A stretch of DNA of 64,000 nucleotides from Pisolithus tinctorius (GCA_024663395.1 JANFAH010000002.1:806001-870000), one strand, 5' to 3'; positions 44,243 through 56,061 are shown, counted from the stretch's first letter. Translations and numbers: made by a program. The notes: generated from the letters alone by a model not told the origin.

Positions 44243-46441
44243 CTAATCGTCCAGGTCTTCCTCGTTATCATCATCATCTGTGTCTTGAATGAATTCAACG
44301 CTTTTCGGGAGTGTTCTCTTGCATGATCCACGTGACCTCTTTCTGGGTGGGCCCTCCGACCTGTTCTCCTTGTCTGCAGACAGCTCTGCACCACTGGGTG
44401 CCTTGCGCTTGCGTGATACACCTGCATCCGCTCTTTTCTTGCATGGTTTAAGCACTGCCTCACCTGTGGTGACTTGGCTCTCCCACTGCACCGAAAATTC
44501 CTGTCGCTCGCGCTTCAAAAGCTTTTTCCAAAAGCATGCACTGGAGCGGAGTGTGTCTCGTAGTCTGATCACCTCGGATATAACGCCGATACTCGATGGA
44601 TTAACAAACTTGACGTCGGTAGGCCAGCCAACCAGCTTGACACCATATGCCAGGATTATACTGCGCTCGTAATTGAGATAATTCATTATGATGTTCCTCT
44701 TGTTTGTGGCTTGTCCTGTGGCGATGTTTAGTGCAGTTTTATGGAAAACGCTGCTCCGAGGCACCCACTGAGACCATCCAAAATCGTCTTGGTTACTTGT
44801 TTCCTGACGCTCGCAAGGTTATCGCGCTCCACAATATCTGGGCCTATGGTTGAGCAGCTGTCACCTAACGCCAAATGAACTTACTTTGACCCTGAGTACA
44901 TGCCCACTGCTCATACTTGCGCGCGATGTCAGCGACTGGCTGTTGGATGACGTCCTGCCAGAAGTCTGCTGAGTTGTCGGTCGCGGTCCATGTGGACTGG
45001 ATGGTGTCATTGACATGGCCACGCGTGACAAATAATGTGGCATATATGCCAGTTCGGTCACGAAGGTTTTCGAGCTGTGGATCATCCTTACCATGAAGAA
45101 GTTCATAAGTAAAGTGCGACATACCTCCTTGGTGATCCTATCTACCGTGTAATTGACATTGCGTGCCATCGCAGTGTTGTTCATGCGGGTGCCACGCGTC
45201 TTGAGCTCATGATATTCTTGAAGTTTCTCAATGAGTAGTTCTTCTTCACTTTGTGAGAGCAGATGCGCCTCTAAATCGACCTTGACCAACTCTTGAAGTC
45301 GCGCCATGGGTAGCTTCTCTCCAACAGGGCGATCTGGACTTGCTTGTTAGCACTTGTATAACGGTACAGTCAAGTATACTTACCTGTATTGACTTCGAGT
45401 GATTTGGCGTGGACCAGGGCATTCTGTAGCATGGCACGGCAGCTGTGGTGATAGTTGGTCTTCGTGTTGATGAGGCCCTTGACATGGTCAAAAGTAACGT
45501 TGATGGCTGCGGCAATGGCTTCAAGCTTCGCATTCTGAGAGTGGAGGAAACTCTCGAGTGCGTCATGGAGTTCCTTCGCTCGCTTGGCCTTGTCCTCCTT
45601 CGTTAACGAGTGAGAGGATTTCTCGGCAGTTGAAAGGAGGCGCGGCGCCTGTGCTTTGATAGGTTGGACAGGAACCCCAGGATTCCGAGCACGCCAGGAG
45701 GAACTATTTGCTGAGGATTTCACATTCTCGACAAAGCTTGTGACAGGGTTGATTGTGTGCTCGTCGCTCTGTAGTCTGTTGGGGGAGGAGGAAGTCCAAG
45801 TTGAGGCAGTACCCAGGCCACTGAATTGACCAGTGGTTGACATGTTGATTGAGCTCGACCTTACCTCCATGTTCTGTAGCCCGTTGAGTGAAGAGGCCGG
45901 CCAAGCCGAGGTAGTGACCAGGCCACTGAGGTGACTGGTGGGTACATTGCTTGCGCATGAACTTGCCTCAGCAGTCTGCAGCTCGTTGAGTGAAGAGACT
46001 GGCCAAACCGAGGTAGCGTCCAGGCCACTGGGTAGACCGGAGGTTGGCCAAGTGTAATTGACTGGTGGAACGTTGGCGGCGGGCAGGCCGAACGACGGTC
46101 TATATGTTGAAGACACGCTGAGGTAAGGTCAGGGACACCGTCTATGATATGGATGGAAGTATGTGACTGACAAATTATTCGCAGGGATTAACGCGGTTGT
46201 CTCGTTACGAGCGGATGCACCTGCTGGGCTCATGCAGTTGAGCGAAAAATTCAACGGAAGCAAAATATATATTACCATAACTAAGGCCGGTGAGGGGGTT
46301 ATCTTCACTGTTGAGCATATCAAGAAATGAAATAGGATTAGACGGAGCCATATCAGATGGTTGAGAATCATCGCCAGTGTGGTTCATACTAACAGTACTA
46401 TGAGAGCAGAGGGGAGAGGTCTGAGAGGAAGACACTGACAC
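44243..46441 (-). CDS. KDZ-associated accessory gene E, multi-exon
   Basis: Probable start MNHTGDDSQPSDMAP (about 46384) with small first exons, then a Ser/Thr/Pro-rich exon (46116-45370) with ATSVWPVSSLNELQ-type repeats, a Lys/Glu helix and a KAKRAKELHDALESFLHSQ segment. Exons at 45307-45120 and 45100-44880 follow. The last exon (44764-44243) reads HKTALNIATGQATNKRNI, NYERSIILAYGVKLVGWP and a basic-acidic tail (KKRADAG, RKRSRG, DTDDDDNEEDLDD). I recall comparable proteins accompanying KDZ transposases in mushrooms, without a proven role. The basic tail suggests nuclear location. Exon borders are approximate. Confidence 0.6.
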
Positions 46442-47490
46442 ACCAGAATATTTTCACACTGGCAGGATATGTGTTGATCATTTGCACCACTCGAAAGTCC
46501 AATATCACCGTGACATCGGCACAACACAATATTTATTGATTGATGTCGCGCACGCCTTGCATTTGAATCACATGGACGCAGCTGACAACACCATACGTTC
46601 GGGGCACCTAGAGTCTCAGTTGTAAGCCATGTTGCCACACCAAAACCAGACAACAGATAGTACCTTCAGATAATTTTGTGGAACGGAGGCACACAACACC
46701 GTGACATGTGATCACGCCACACCATATCGCATCACGTGCGCGCGGTGGTGAGATAGGGTTCTACCGGTGGATGATGCACAGTATAGGGTACCTGGAACTA
46801 CAACGTATGGTTCATCACTGTCGTACCATCGACGAGTTACTTACCAAGAACGTCCAATATCCATACTCTATACGACCTTTGAGTGGTGTGGTGGTCTCGC
46901 ACCAGCTACGTGGTACACGCCACAACTATGCTCGGGATAGATCAGCGACAGTTAGACCTACTGGGATACCAAGCAAGAGTGCCTCTACCCAGCAGGAATG
47001 CGTCGAGTCGTAGCACGAGCATCAGCTCAGAGAAATTAGCACGAAATTTGCTGAATACCTATGGGCAATAGTAAGCATTCAAATACACATGTCGACTATG
47101 CTCAGTCACAACGACAGTTGCGACGCACCATGATTGAGACAATGAAGAATTTCGTGGAGCTGATTCCAACGCTTGCAGCATATCGTTAGCAGGTGGGTGG
47201 AAACGAGAGGAAGACGGGTATTTGACTGTACCCATAAAACTGATAAACGTGTATCGCACATTCAGCATACAGATGTATAGAGCATGGCTGGTCCAAACGC
47301 TTAATTTCCGCTGTGTACATGTAGTGTTTTCGAGAAGCTTACGATATTTCATTCAGAAAATAGGGGTTGAGTGCGGGTGCCCACGCCCTCCGTTACCACG
47401 AGGTATTTACATATGTTTATACCTGAGCTAAGTCAGGAACTAAGTAGCGTAGTTGGCTAATCCAAAGTCTGTCAATCACTGCATGCTTCG
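46442..47490. other. Divergent intergenic region between genes E and F
   Basis: About 1 kb between two genes pointing away from each other, so it probably contains both promoters. Open frames here (for example 46708-47013) lack support. CACGTG-like and CGTACC-rich stretches are present but no clear box. Confidence 0.4.
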
Positions 47491-48267
47491 AGTAAGTCTT
47501 TTATACAAACTGACTTGCCCTTTCGAAGCATGGCTAAATATTTACAGTGAAGAAGAAACCATCCAAGGCTAAATGCTCGCAGTCAGACCGTAGTGATCGT
47601 CAGCAGCTCACTACTCAACGTTGGTTCTCAAAGCCTGGGTATGTATAATCACCCATCCACGCAGTTGGCTCTCTGATGCTATTACACAGGGTCCGCAAGG
47701 CACAGAATGAAAAGGCACGCCTCCGAGTTGCAAGGTAAGTACAGGGCGAGTACCAACAATTTTTGACCCAATAAAACGTACTGCATGGTTTGTAGGACAA
47801 GACTCCAGTAGGCGTTCCTTGCAACTTTGAATGAGGTGCCGCTGATCTGATGTTATAGGCAGCGAGAATCATCAAAGTGCTCTCAGCAGACTGCTGTGTC
47901 GGCGGAAACTCTCACTCCCATCAAGCATACTGCTGCTCTGTCGGCGGAAACTCTTGCTCCCATCAGGCATGCTATAGAGCTATGGCGTGTGGACTGGCAG
48001 CCAGAAGACCGATGGCCAGACAAGTTGGAGATCTTGAAGGAATCTGTACACTCGAAGTCTGATCCTGCAGCGCTCAGTCGCTTCTGGGCAGGAATGAGGG
48101 TCCATATCGAGGAAGGAAAGGAGATTTTATCCTGCCTTCGTAGGATTTCTCATGGTGCGCAGATGGAAGTGCCTTCCACCTCGTTAGGAAGTTTCTATGA
48201 CATGTGTGTTAATGTAGCTTCAGAAGTGAAGTTCTTTGAGATGTCGCTACTACATGCTGATACGTAG
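47491..48267 (+). CDS. KDZ-associated accessory gene F, small Lys-rich start
   Basis: An intron with GTAAGT (47492) and TTTACAG (47547) appears to split the start codon: A at 47491, TG at 47548-47549. This gives MKKKPSKAKCSQSDRSD. Two further small introns (GTATGT...ACAG near 47639-47688, GTAAGT...AG near 47734-47858) lead to the last exon, ending at 48267. The N-terminus has QQLTTQRWFSKP, like a PCNA-binding box but with T where a hydrophobic residue is usual. A direct duplication of SAETL(A/T)PI(R/K)H occurs at the start of the last exon. The C-terminal half is helical with no known domain. Confidence 0.5.
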
Positions 48268-48866
48268 ATTCAAATATGATATATTTCTGCGCCCACGATC
48301 CTGCCATCGCATGCCAGTATGTAGAAGCAGTTATAATATGTGGTGCCTCGAGAACAAAATGGAAATCCGAACATTTCCATAGTGAACACTATAGCGAACG
48401 CCATGTTTTGTAAGCCTTGCGATCCATATGCCTCTATCGAGCGCAGATAACCCTGAGATCTCGGTACTACATGTATATTCTAACTTGATAAGTGCCCAGC
48501 GTGCACCTGGCTTAATGTTAGTGTCTTGAGAATGCGATGGAGAGCCAGCGCGTCATAGCGAACACCATAGTGAACACCATATTTTGTGAGTCTCGCGACT
48601 GCCAATCTATGTACATACCTTCATCCAGAGTGTGTACACACTACATCTATAACAGAATACCTACATATGCTAGTACGTATCACGAGTAGGAGTCTTTAGC
48701 AATACTCAAAGGATATACCACCTAGCAACTTGCACAATGTATACAAGTAACCACTGACGACGAATTACCGGCCACTTCCATTTCAACTCAAGACCAGGTT
48801 GTAAGCTATGAAGGGGTCCTCTCGCTGGATGGAGGTGTATCACATAATTGCATTGACACGATTTAT
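48268..48866. other. Non-coding region with a tandem duplication
   Basis: Two related blocks (about 48290-48430 and 48460-48610) share the motif GCGAACNCCAT near their ends (ATAGTGAACACTATAGCG and GCGAACACCATAGTG). No gene seen. Confidence 0.5.
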
Positions 48867-49603
48867 CTACAGTAATTCAGCTTTAGCTACTTGGGACCAC
48901 AGCTCATCAGAACTACTGGCCGCAGAAGAAGGCTCCATATGACCGAGGATATCATCTAAAGACTTGGGCCAAAATGGGCTGTTAGGAACTGGAGTCGCAT
49001 ACACCAATCCTTCGTTGTAGTTGGTAGTATAAGCTTGCAGTGCTGTGGCAAACATCTTGAACCTCTTATGACTATTGTCAGGCACGCCGGTGACACGTGC
49101 CTGAACCGCCAGCCTTCTGATTGTTAGCTGTATAGATAAATATTATCTGAAAGTGGAACTGACCATTGAAAAAAAATGCCAACTTCCTGTCCTACTGTGA
49201 TGACATAGTAGCCATCAATACCGTCTGTGGTGTCAGGAGGCAGAAATGTCGACGGATGGGGCCCAGGAAAGTGGAGAGGAAAAACCGGCGCAGGGCATGG
49301 AGCTGTAGGCAGGGGACTACTCGGGGCTGGTGCCGGCTGTTGGGTGGGGGGAGTTGACTTGGGCAAGCGACGAGATTTAGGAGTGGATGATGGGCTAGTC
49401 ACCAAGTGGGAGGAAACCGTCGACACAGGCATCCTTGACCTGGGCGATGCCTGTAGTATGTGTGACGGTGTCCAGATCTGTGGTGTACGCGGTGTCTGGG
49501 GAATGCGTGAAAATGTTATAGACTCTTCTGTCGTCGTCCGAGTCCAAGTGACCATGTCACAGTTGATATCTGTAGGCAATACGTAGTTAGTAGCAATCAC
49601 CAT
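48867..49603 (-). CDS. Accessory gene G with viroplasmin / RNase H1 N-terminal-like domain
   Basis: Read on minus: a Ser/Thr/Pro-rich lead with SRIPQTPRTPQIW and PPTQQPAPAPSSP, then DGYYVITVGQEVGIFFQW. An intron (about 49165-49110) leads to VTGVPDNSHKRFKMFATALQAY. The pair YYxVTxGxxxGIxxxW ... VxGxxxxxHKxFxxxxxA matches the small RNA:DNA-hybrid-binding fold found at the N-terminus of RNase H1 and in viroplasmin. The protein ends SSSDELWSQVAKAELL. The start is uncertain: the upstream ATG at 49603 precedes what looks like an intron, so ATG at 49565 (MVTWTRTTTEES) is preferred. It lies inside the KDZ element, antisense to the transposase. Confidence 0.6.
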
Positions 49604-49849
49604 GGCAGATAGAAAAATATTAATTACCTGAGAGCCGCATTGACTCTAGCAACTCATGAAGCGCGCTAGAGGAATAGCAACGGGATAGGCCAGAGCGTGA
49701 GTGGGACTCTTTGCTCATCAAGTTATCAAGCTGATGGAACAGCGCACCGGAGGTATTGGAACAAGGAGGTTAATAAGCTGTCAGGTATATGATATGATCA
49801 CGTGGTAAATGTCAAGCTTATGTAGGAGCAGGAAACACATCATGAACAA

Positions 49850-52800
49850 ATGATGAGCCCAGGGAAATTATGGACAAAGCAGCCAAGAAATAGAACTCGC
49901 CTTTCCCTCGGTCTAGTGCAAGAAGTCCACTCAGCAGGGTTGCAAGGAGTCGCGCGCACTCGGCTTACACATACGGTTTACAACCAGAAGACACTTGTGG
50001 CGAAGGCAGCAGAAGCCCAAAATGACCAGGCAGAGAGAATTGGCAGTGAGTATCACCTGTGATTCCCACCCGGAAGAGTACAAGGAACTTACCCTGATGA
50101 AGGGGTGATGCCAGAGGCGCTGGCCAACATGCAAGTGTTGCATAGGTATAACGGTCAAGCTAAAGGACAGAGATATATATTGATAACTCGGATAGCTGGG
50201 AGGATTGTGAGGAGGCCGTTCTTGATGGTGTGTTGGACGGTACTCACATTCTGGAGATTAGCAATGCGGGCGGGGAGCTGAGCGACTTGATAAGAGATAT
50301 GTATTTGGATTTTGAAGCAGGGTAAGAACATGAACTTACTCGAAAATCATTCTAACTGAGTATGTACCCTGCAGGTCAGAAAAGCGCACAAAGCATGTTG
50401 ATCATTGCATGCGCCGAGATCAAATTATTCGACGCAGTCAGGCATTCGATTTGCAAATGCCCGCACTCACTCGCTCTTACCTGGAATGGAACCATGCTCA
50501 AGCCTCGACGCCAGCTAGGGGCCATTTTGCGGAGAGGGCGGAGGCTGAGGACCTGGGCAATGGATCGAGTGCCAGAACTTGGAGAGTGCATGTGGTAGAC
50601 GTGTTTCGTGGGCCATTATAGTTCTGTGCGAAGGGTGTTACTGACAGCAACCATTTAGGTGCTGAGAAAGTGAATCTTGTAATCAGTGCAGATGACTCTT
50701 ACATCGCCTCCGCACTCGTGAGGCAAGGATTCATGCCGTGCTCCCCAATCAGACCTTCCATGGCTATCACGATCAATGCTCTCGAACTATACCGTGTCGC
50801 TCGCCTCCATAGTCCGCATTTCTCCATTCAGGCCTTTGTCAAGACCATCTGTGATTTACAAGGTGTAAGTAGTTCGTCTTGGATCTGGCAGTCTACTGAT
50901 ACACAACAGGTCGCATTCCGGCGCTACTTATCCCGTCAGTTCTCCATTGCGCTCGATCTCTACCTCAACATCTTAAATGGAGTGGAAGCCCTCGTTATGG
51001 AAGTGTTGTCTAGGACATCTAACGACTGGCGCTTGCAGCATGCATGTCCTGCGTGCACCTACGAGTTGAAAGACGAGCCCCGTCTCAAGTTCAAGATCCT
51101 ATATGCTATGGACGGTAACGATTCCTTGAAGCGTATACTCCGTCGCATTGCGGAAGATGAAGACTCACACGAGCTGCCTACAACTCAAAAGGTACCAATG
51201 ACATGCTACCTCTCTCGTGAATTCGTTGATTCTTTTGCCCAAAGTGCTCCCATTCAAAGTACAAGCAAGGACATCGAGGTAAGTTCGAGTTTGAATTCTC
51301 TCGTAGTCATCTTCATGCAAAGTTGGTCAGACAGGAGATGAGAATCCATGCACCAGTCGTTGGAAGAACATGGACGAGCAGAAGATGAAACAGACATGGG
51401 GAGTCTATGACGAGACTGGGATATTCCTGGCTGTTTGCTGGCATGGGATGTCATTGCTCATTGCTGACATGGTACAGAGCGGAGAACTGTGAGTGTATCT
51501 CTTGTTACAGCAGAATTAACGATAAATTCAAATCACAGCACCAAATATCCAATTGCCGTTGTGTCGAGGCTGATGAAGGTATTCGGGGCCGATCTCGGAG
51601 GTGGATATGACATCAGGTGTCAGTTCTCCACCACCCTTGCAAAGAGCGTTACTGGCAAGGATGTCGAGCAGAATCGACATACCTGCCTGGTCCCAGCGTT
51701 TCATGGTCATGCTCACCGGCGATTGTGTCAACTTTCTCACCTGACGGTCTATACCAAAGGACTGGGCCTCGAAGACCTCGAAACATGTGAGAGGACGTTC
51801 TCCAAGTCTAACGTGCTCGCATCCTCATTATGCTATGTGAGTGCTTTCCATCGTCAGCAAGCAATCAACACGTATTTTTCCCATAATGATGTGTATGAAG
51901 TATATGCGAGTATATGTGAGTATGCATTTCATGTTCCCCCATACTGTCCTCTAACAGTCGTGTGTATAGCGAACTTCATATATAGCAACTATAAGCAAGC
52001 ACTATCGATCATACAGGACTGTGAATTCATGTTGCCGTTGCTCAAACGTGAACTTGGGGTCACCGCTGACACCGAGTTCACTACGTGGCTTCAGGAGGAG
52101 CAAAACTATTTAGAAGGGCTTGAGATGGAACCTCTAAATGAGACCTTACAGATGGAGTACTGGCGGGCGTTGGTGAACCTTGAAGCGAGCAAGTAAGTTC
52201 TCATAACACCACTGGTTGCTAAAGTTAATTCCCCTTAGGAAGGATCTAGACTTGAAATCTGCACTATGGGATGTCACAACACCTTCCGACCCGAAGGACT
52301 ATGCTACATACATGCGCAAGACTTGGAAGGCAGAGACAGCTCGCCGGCATGCCGTAGAAATGTACAACAAGGATCTTCATATTGTCCAGGATCTCGAGAG
52401 TAAGCTCAACATTGACAGCTGTTGGACGCCCGAGCGACCCGAATGGCACAATGCTGCATGTCTTGTCACAAAGAGGACTTTCCAGCGTGTGCTGGACCAT
52501 TTAGAAGCCCTTGTTGTTGCGCAGATATTCGAGCTCTCGAAAATGAACCGTGTGGGTACCGGTGAGTGATTGGTCCATATCATTTCACATTGGTCATTGG
52601 TGCTCACCACAGCTACAGGATACAAGATGCAGAAGCACATTGCGAAGGTGCTGCAAGTGCGCTCCAGTGCAATTTGCATAGCACTCAAACAATATAATAC
52701 TGCTGCACGTGCCATGGATCCCCCCCATCGCATTCTCAAGTGGGACGAGGTAGTTGAATATGCCTTTATCGCTGAATTCGACCTCCTTCGAGATGCCCGG

Positions 52801-53328
52801 CAAGACGTGTCACAGCGACCATGGGTGACACTGGCTGGACGTAGCGCAATGGACCATTACTTCAAGTTGTTGCGTGCTCGAGAGGAGATCGAACGCCTAG
52901 AGGTCGAAGCCTGTAGGCTATTGATGTACTTGAGAGACGAGGAGCGCTTCCTGGATGAGAGCGAGCAGCAGGTGCGAGCTCTCCACCCCCCATTAGCTCA
53001 TCAGATAGCTCGTTACCACTTGATACACAGTCGCTTCACCTCCCAACACCTCAAGTGCCTGCACGACATCACCAAGCTGCCCGGCTACAAGGGCTCTCTC
53101 TCTTTCGGTGAGAGCGTGCAAACGGGCCCTGGTGAAAGTGCCTCTAAGCCGCATGTCATCATACTGCCCTCGTTAATCAACACTGTTTGCTCTCAGTTGA
53201 TGGATTCCGACGATATAGACACTCAGGAGAATCTGGAGGAGGAGGAAGAGGAGGAGGAGGAGAAGGAGGAGACTTCGTGTATGGTGCTGGAGGTCCTTGA
53301 TGCTACTATTTACGAAAGTACTACTTGA
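49850..53328 (+). CDS. KDZ transposase
   Basis: Exons at about 49850-50044, 50165-50320, 50373-50620, 50660-50870, 50910-51280, 51336-51490, 51532-51915, 51973-52195, 52240-52562 and 52613-53328, with short GT-AG introns. Seen in order: RRDQIIRRSQAFDLQMP; a CxC2-type segment (SALVRQGFMPCSP, ITINALELYRVARL, FRRYLSRQFSIALDLY, CPACTYEL); LYAMDGNDSLKR; YDETGIFLAVCWHG (the first catalytic D, with W where R is usual in CRHG); GGGYDIRCQFSTTL; VPAFHGHAHRRLCQLSH; GLGLEDLETCERTFSKSN (catalytic E region); and a C-terminus ending in an acidic E-run (53237-53271). The KDZ fold is RNase H-like and does cut-and-paste transposition in the nucleus. I saw no stop in the assembled exons. The true N-terminus may be one exon farther upstream. 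Confidence 0.85.
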
Positions 53329-53415
53329 CTTAGTTTTTCTGTAGATAAATTTCGAGCATAAAATCATCAACCTCCGCAGGGGATATTAAGTATGAGTACT
53401 GTCATGTGCTCCCAA

Positions 53416-54022
53416 GTAAGGTAAAGAAAATGCGACGCTAATAGGTGCACAGTTGAGGGAGATATGTGCAAAACATGAGCTCGTCATGGGTAACAACGAG
53501 CACGAGGGGGCGCGAGGGGCGGCAGCTGTCACCGACAACCGCTGACGTCATAAAACTATAAATACAACAACAACATTACAAATACATCATGTGCAGGGTA
53601 GTGCTTTCCGACATCGCTGAAAATTTGGTGGTAGCCGGTAACAAATAGAATGGTCACGTGTTCCCGAGTAAGGTAAAGAAAGTCCGAGGCAAATTGGTAC
53701 ACAATTGGGGGAGATATACACAAAATACGAGCTCGTCGTGGGCAACAGCGAGCGTGGGAGGGCAGCAACTGCCACCGATGTCAGCTGACATTGGCAACGA
53801 GCGCGAGGGGGTGTGGGGGGGGGGTGGCCATTGCCACCGACGTCAGACGGCATAAATAGAGTACTATTTCCTCCGGGCTACTGGAGTACTACACACTAAG
53901 TACAATTATTATTGAAGAGATATTGAAGGAGGCAGAAAGTATAGTATTTTCCCTCTATTAAGAGGGTGTCACACGCATTATTATCACCTCTAATAAGATT
54001 GGCAGGGTGGGAATCACAGGTG
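53416..54022 (-). repeat. KDZ right terminal inverted repeat
   Basis: Complement of 43375-43984 with scattered changes; ends GATTGGCAGGGTGGGAATC, ACAGGTG at 54022. Confidence 0.9.
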
Positions 54023-54030
54023 AAATTCAA
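54023..54030 (+). repeat. KDZ target-site duplication, right (AAATTCAA)
   Basis: Identical to 43367-43374. Confidence 0.93.
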
Positions 54031-54760
54031 CAAAAAGGTTTAAACATACCTCCTTGGACAACAGTACCAGATGGAGTGGGTAAGGAATGAGACAAGTGCC
54101 AATGAACAGGATAATGTATACCTGGTAACTAGAGCAGGTATATTCTTAGATCCAACAAACAGAGACCACTACACATACCTGATGACAACGGTGAACAAAG
54201 TTGACAATGATATGGGTACTTTGGACTACATACAGCACAGAGTTGGTGAGGAATGGAAGGAGATCATTACCAGAAACTTGGTTCTGGGAGCATTGACATC
54301 AAACTTTATTTCTGCCGTGATTGACAGGTGCCAGCAAATGGGATGGGTACCTAGGGATTATGAGAGGCTGACCGCATTCATAAATCAATGTAAACAGACC
54401 ACAAGACATACCTGATAACAGCAGTAACTGTAGATCAAGAGTATGTAGTGATATCCATAGCTCAGACTACGATAGCAGTTGGCCAGGTGAAGAATGAGGC
54501 GAGCACCAACTAACAAGATGATTTATACCTAGATATTAGAGAGGGTGATCGGATTCGTAAATCTAACAAAAAGAGACTGACACATACCTGATAGTGACAA
54601 TAAGTCAGCCCAACACCTGATGATGATAGATGTACCTCCGACTGCAATACAACAAGGAGTGGGTGAGTGAGGAATGAGGTGAGCACTGATGGAGATAATT
54701 TATACCTAGATATTATATATTAGCCCTCCAGGCGCCCCTGGACGCAGGCGGCCCGGAATA
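54031..54760. repeat. Diverged tandem repeats of roughly 180-235 bases
   Basis: The phrases ACATACCTGAT (near 54172, 54408, 54588), TATACCTAGATATTA (54524, 54698) and GTGAGGAATG or GTAAGGAATG recur in the same order. On the minus strand AGGTATGT would be a splice donor, so the units may be relics of repeated small exons. No coherent protein was found. Confidence 0.5.
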
Positions 54761-54780
54761 TTTATATACCGAGAAAACAT

Positions 54781-54920
54781 GTCCTTTCAGTACCGATTCT
54801 ACAGAAAACATGTCTACGACTTGTCACATCAGTCCAGATTCTACAGAAAACGTGTCTACAGAAGATTTGTTGCATTAGTCCAGATTCTACAGAAAATATG
54901 TCCCATTAGTACAGAGTTAT
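54781..54920. repeat. Short tandem repeat, about 42-45-bp unit
   Basis: Three to four units of CAGATTCTACAGAAAACRTG followed by TCTACGACTTGT or a variant. Confidence 0.75.
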
Positions 54921-55026
54921 ACAAATTTTTGGCAGAGATTGTCTGTGAGGAAGATTATGTTGGGTGGTAGATTTCGTAGCTGGGGGAAGGGGTGAGAGGT
55001 CGTTAGATGGATACACTGAAAATGGC

Positions 55027-56061
55027 TTACGACTTGTCGTCGATGATGTGAAGGATAGGTGGGACGCATAATGAGATGGAGCCACAGACATGCCTGCCTA
55101 GTGTCCAGACAGCGTCTATGATACCCAAGTGGTAGAACGTGGTGACAGGCAGAGTGCTGTGATGGGGAATAGTTGCGAAGTCGATTGATAGCCAGCTATT
55201 GTCATTTAGAGATCTTACTCGACTTCTGCAAACGAAGGGGGCATGGAGGGTTTCTTCGCAGGGAATGAAATGGAACCCGTGCGATTTGTATTTGAAGAGG
55301 GCTAGCATGTGGCTGGGGGTGAAGGTGCGGCCGTGGAGGCTAGCAGTATTGATTAGTGTGCGGTGATGGAGGGTGAGGCTAGGGTACGTGCAGAACAGGG
55401 AGTCGGCTGTGAAGAAATTCATGATGGCAGTAGAGTGGAACTGAAAGATGGGAGAGAGGGCAGAAGATGTTTTCAACACTACGACGTTGATATGTCTCTG
55501 CCCATTTCCAAAGGTGGTGACAGTGAAGATGGTGGAAGGGGAGTAGTCGTTGTGGTTGGTGCGCCCTTCACGTACAATGTTATACTGATGTTTGCATAGA
55601 AGGTTGTAGAGTTGTGGTTGGCTGTTATATGGGACGTATATGTCCAGGTCGGAAGATGACCAATTGCACGAGTTGGCAGGTAGTAACATCCGAAGGGCAG
55701 CGGATCCTGACACGACAGCGTCGCATGCAGAGAGCATGTCGAAGAGTTGCGTCGGGCAAGGGAAGAATGGGCTGCAGATTATGTGGAGGCGGTGGTTTAG
55801 GTAGTATCTGACATGCTTGGCATTCGTGGTGGATGTTGATGCGAGGGCCAGCAGGTCTTTTACATCACAATACTCGAGTACCAGTTGTAAGAGATCAGCG
55901 TTGCTGAAGAGAGGGAACTCAGATGTCAATTGATGGGGGGGGGGGGCATTGCATGTGTTGCTGTGAGAAGGGGCTGCTGGCAAATTTATGTTGAAAATTT
56001 TGATGAGGTCATTTGTGGTATAGGGGGCAGGTGCAGGGCGCAATTTTTTAGAGTTAGTCAC
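55027..56061 (-). CDS. Cassette gene C', F-box-like plus nucleotidyltransferase-fold protein
   Basis: A single 344-codon frame, without the intron seen in C. An N-terminal Pro/Ser extension leads to an F-box-like part (LFSNADLLQLVLEYCDVKDLLALAS), then VVSGSAALRMLLP and SSDLDIYVPY, the GS...DxD signature. The third acid position reads RHINVVV, with N instead of the D found in C. The C-terminal half matches C closely (SPIFQFHSTAIMNF, TADSLFCTYPSLTLHHRTLIN). With one carboxylate missing, this paralogue may be inactive or may bind without catalysis. It is last in the A'-B'-C' order. Confidence 0.8.
   Translation of the reverse strand: MTNSKKLRPAPAPYTTNDLIKIFNINLPAAPSHSNTCNAPPPHQLTSEFPLFSNADLLQLVLEYCDVKDLLALASTSTTNAKHVRYYLNHRLHIICSPFFPCPTQLFDMLSACDAVVSGSAALRMLLPANSCNWSSSDLDIYVPYNSQPQLYNLLCKHQYNIVREGRTNHNDYSPSTIFTVTTFGNGQRHINVVVLKTSSALSPIFQFHSTAIMNFFTADSLFCTYPSLTLHHRTLINTASLHGRTFTPSHMLALFKYKSHGFHFIPCEETLHAPFVCRSRVRSLNDNSWLSIDFATIPHHSTLPVTTFYHLGIIDAVWTLGRHVCGSISLCVPPILHIIDDKS

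Larger units (their letters stand above)
43375..54022 (+). mobile_element. KDZ (Kyakuja-Dileera-Zisupton) DNA transposon, 10,648 bp
   Basis: Terminal inverted repeats begin CACCTGTGATTCCCACC (43375) and end with its complement at 54022. They stay similar for about 610 bp. AAATTCAA flanks both sides. A KDZ transposase is on the plus strand (49850-53328), and three further genes lie inside. KDZ elements are cut-and-paste transposons known from fungi; the 8-bp duplication fits. All parts look complete, so this may be an autonomous copy. Confidence 0.92.

Noticed and set aside
46708..47071. Plus-strand frames between genes E and F
   Set aside because: No recognised motif, overlapping frames, and the region is best explained as a divergent promoter.
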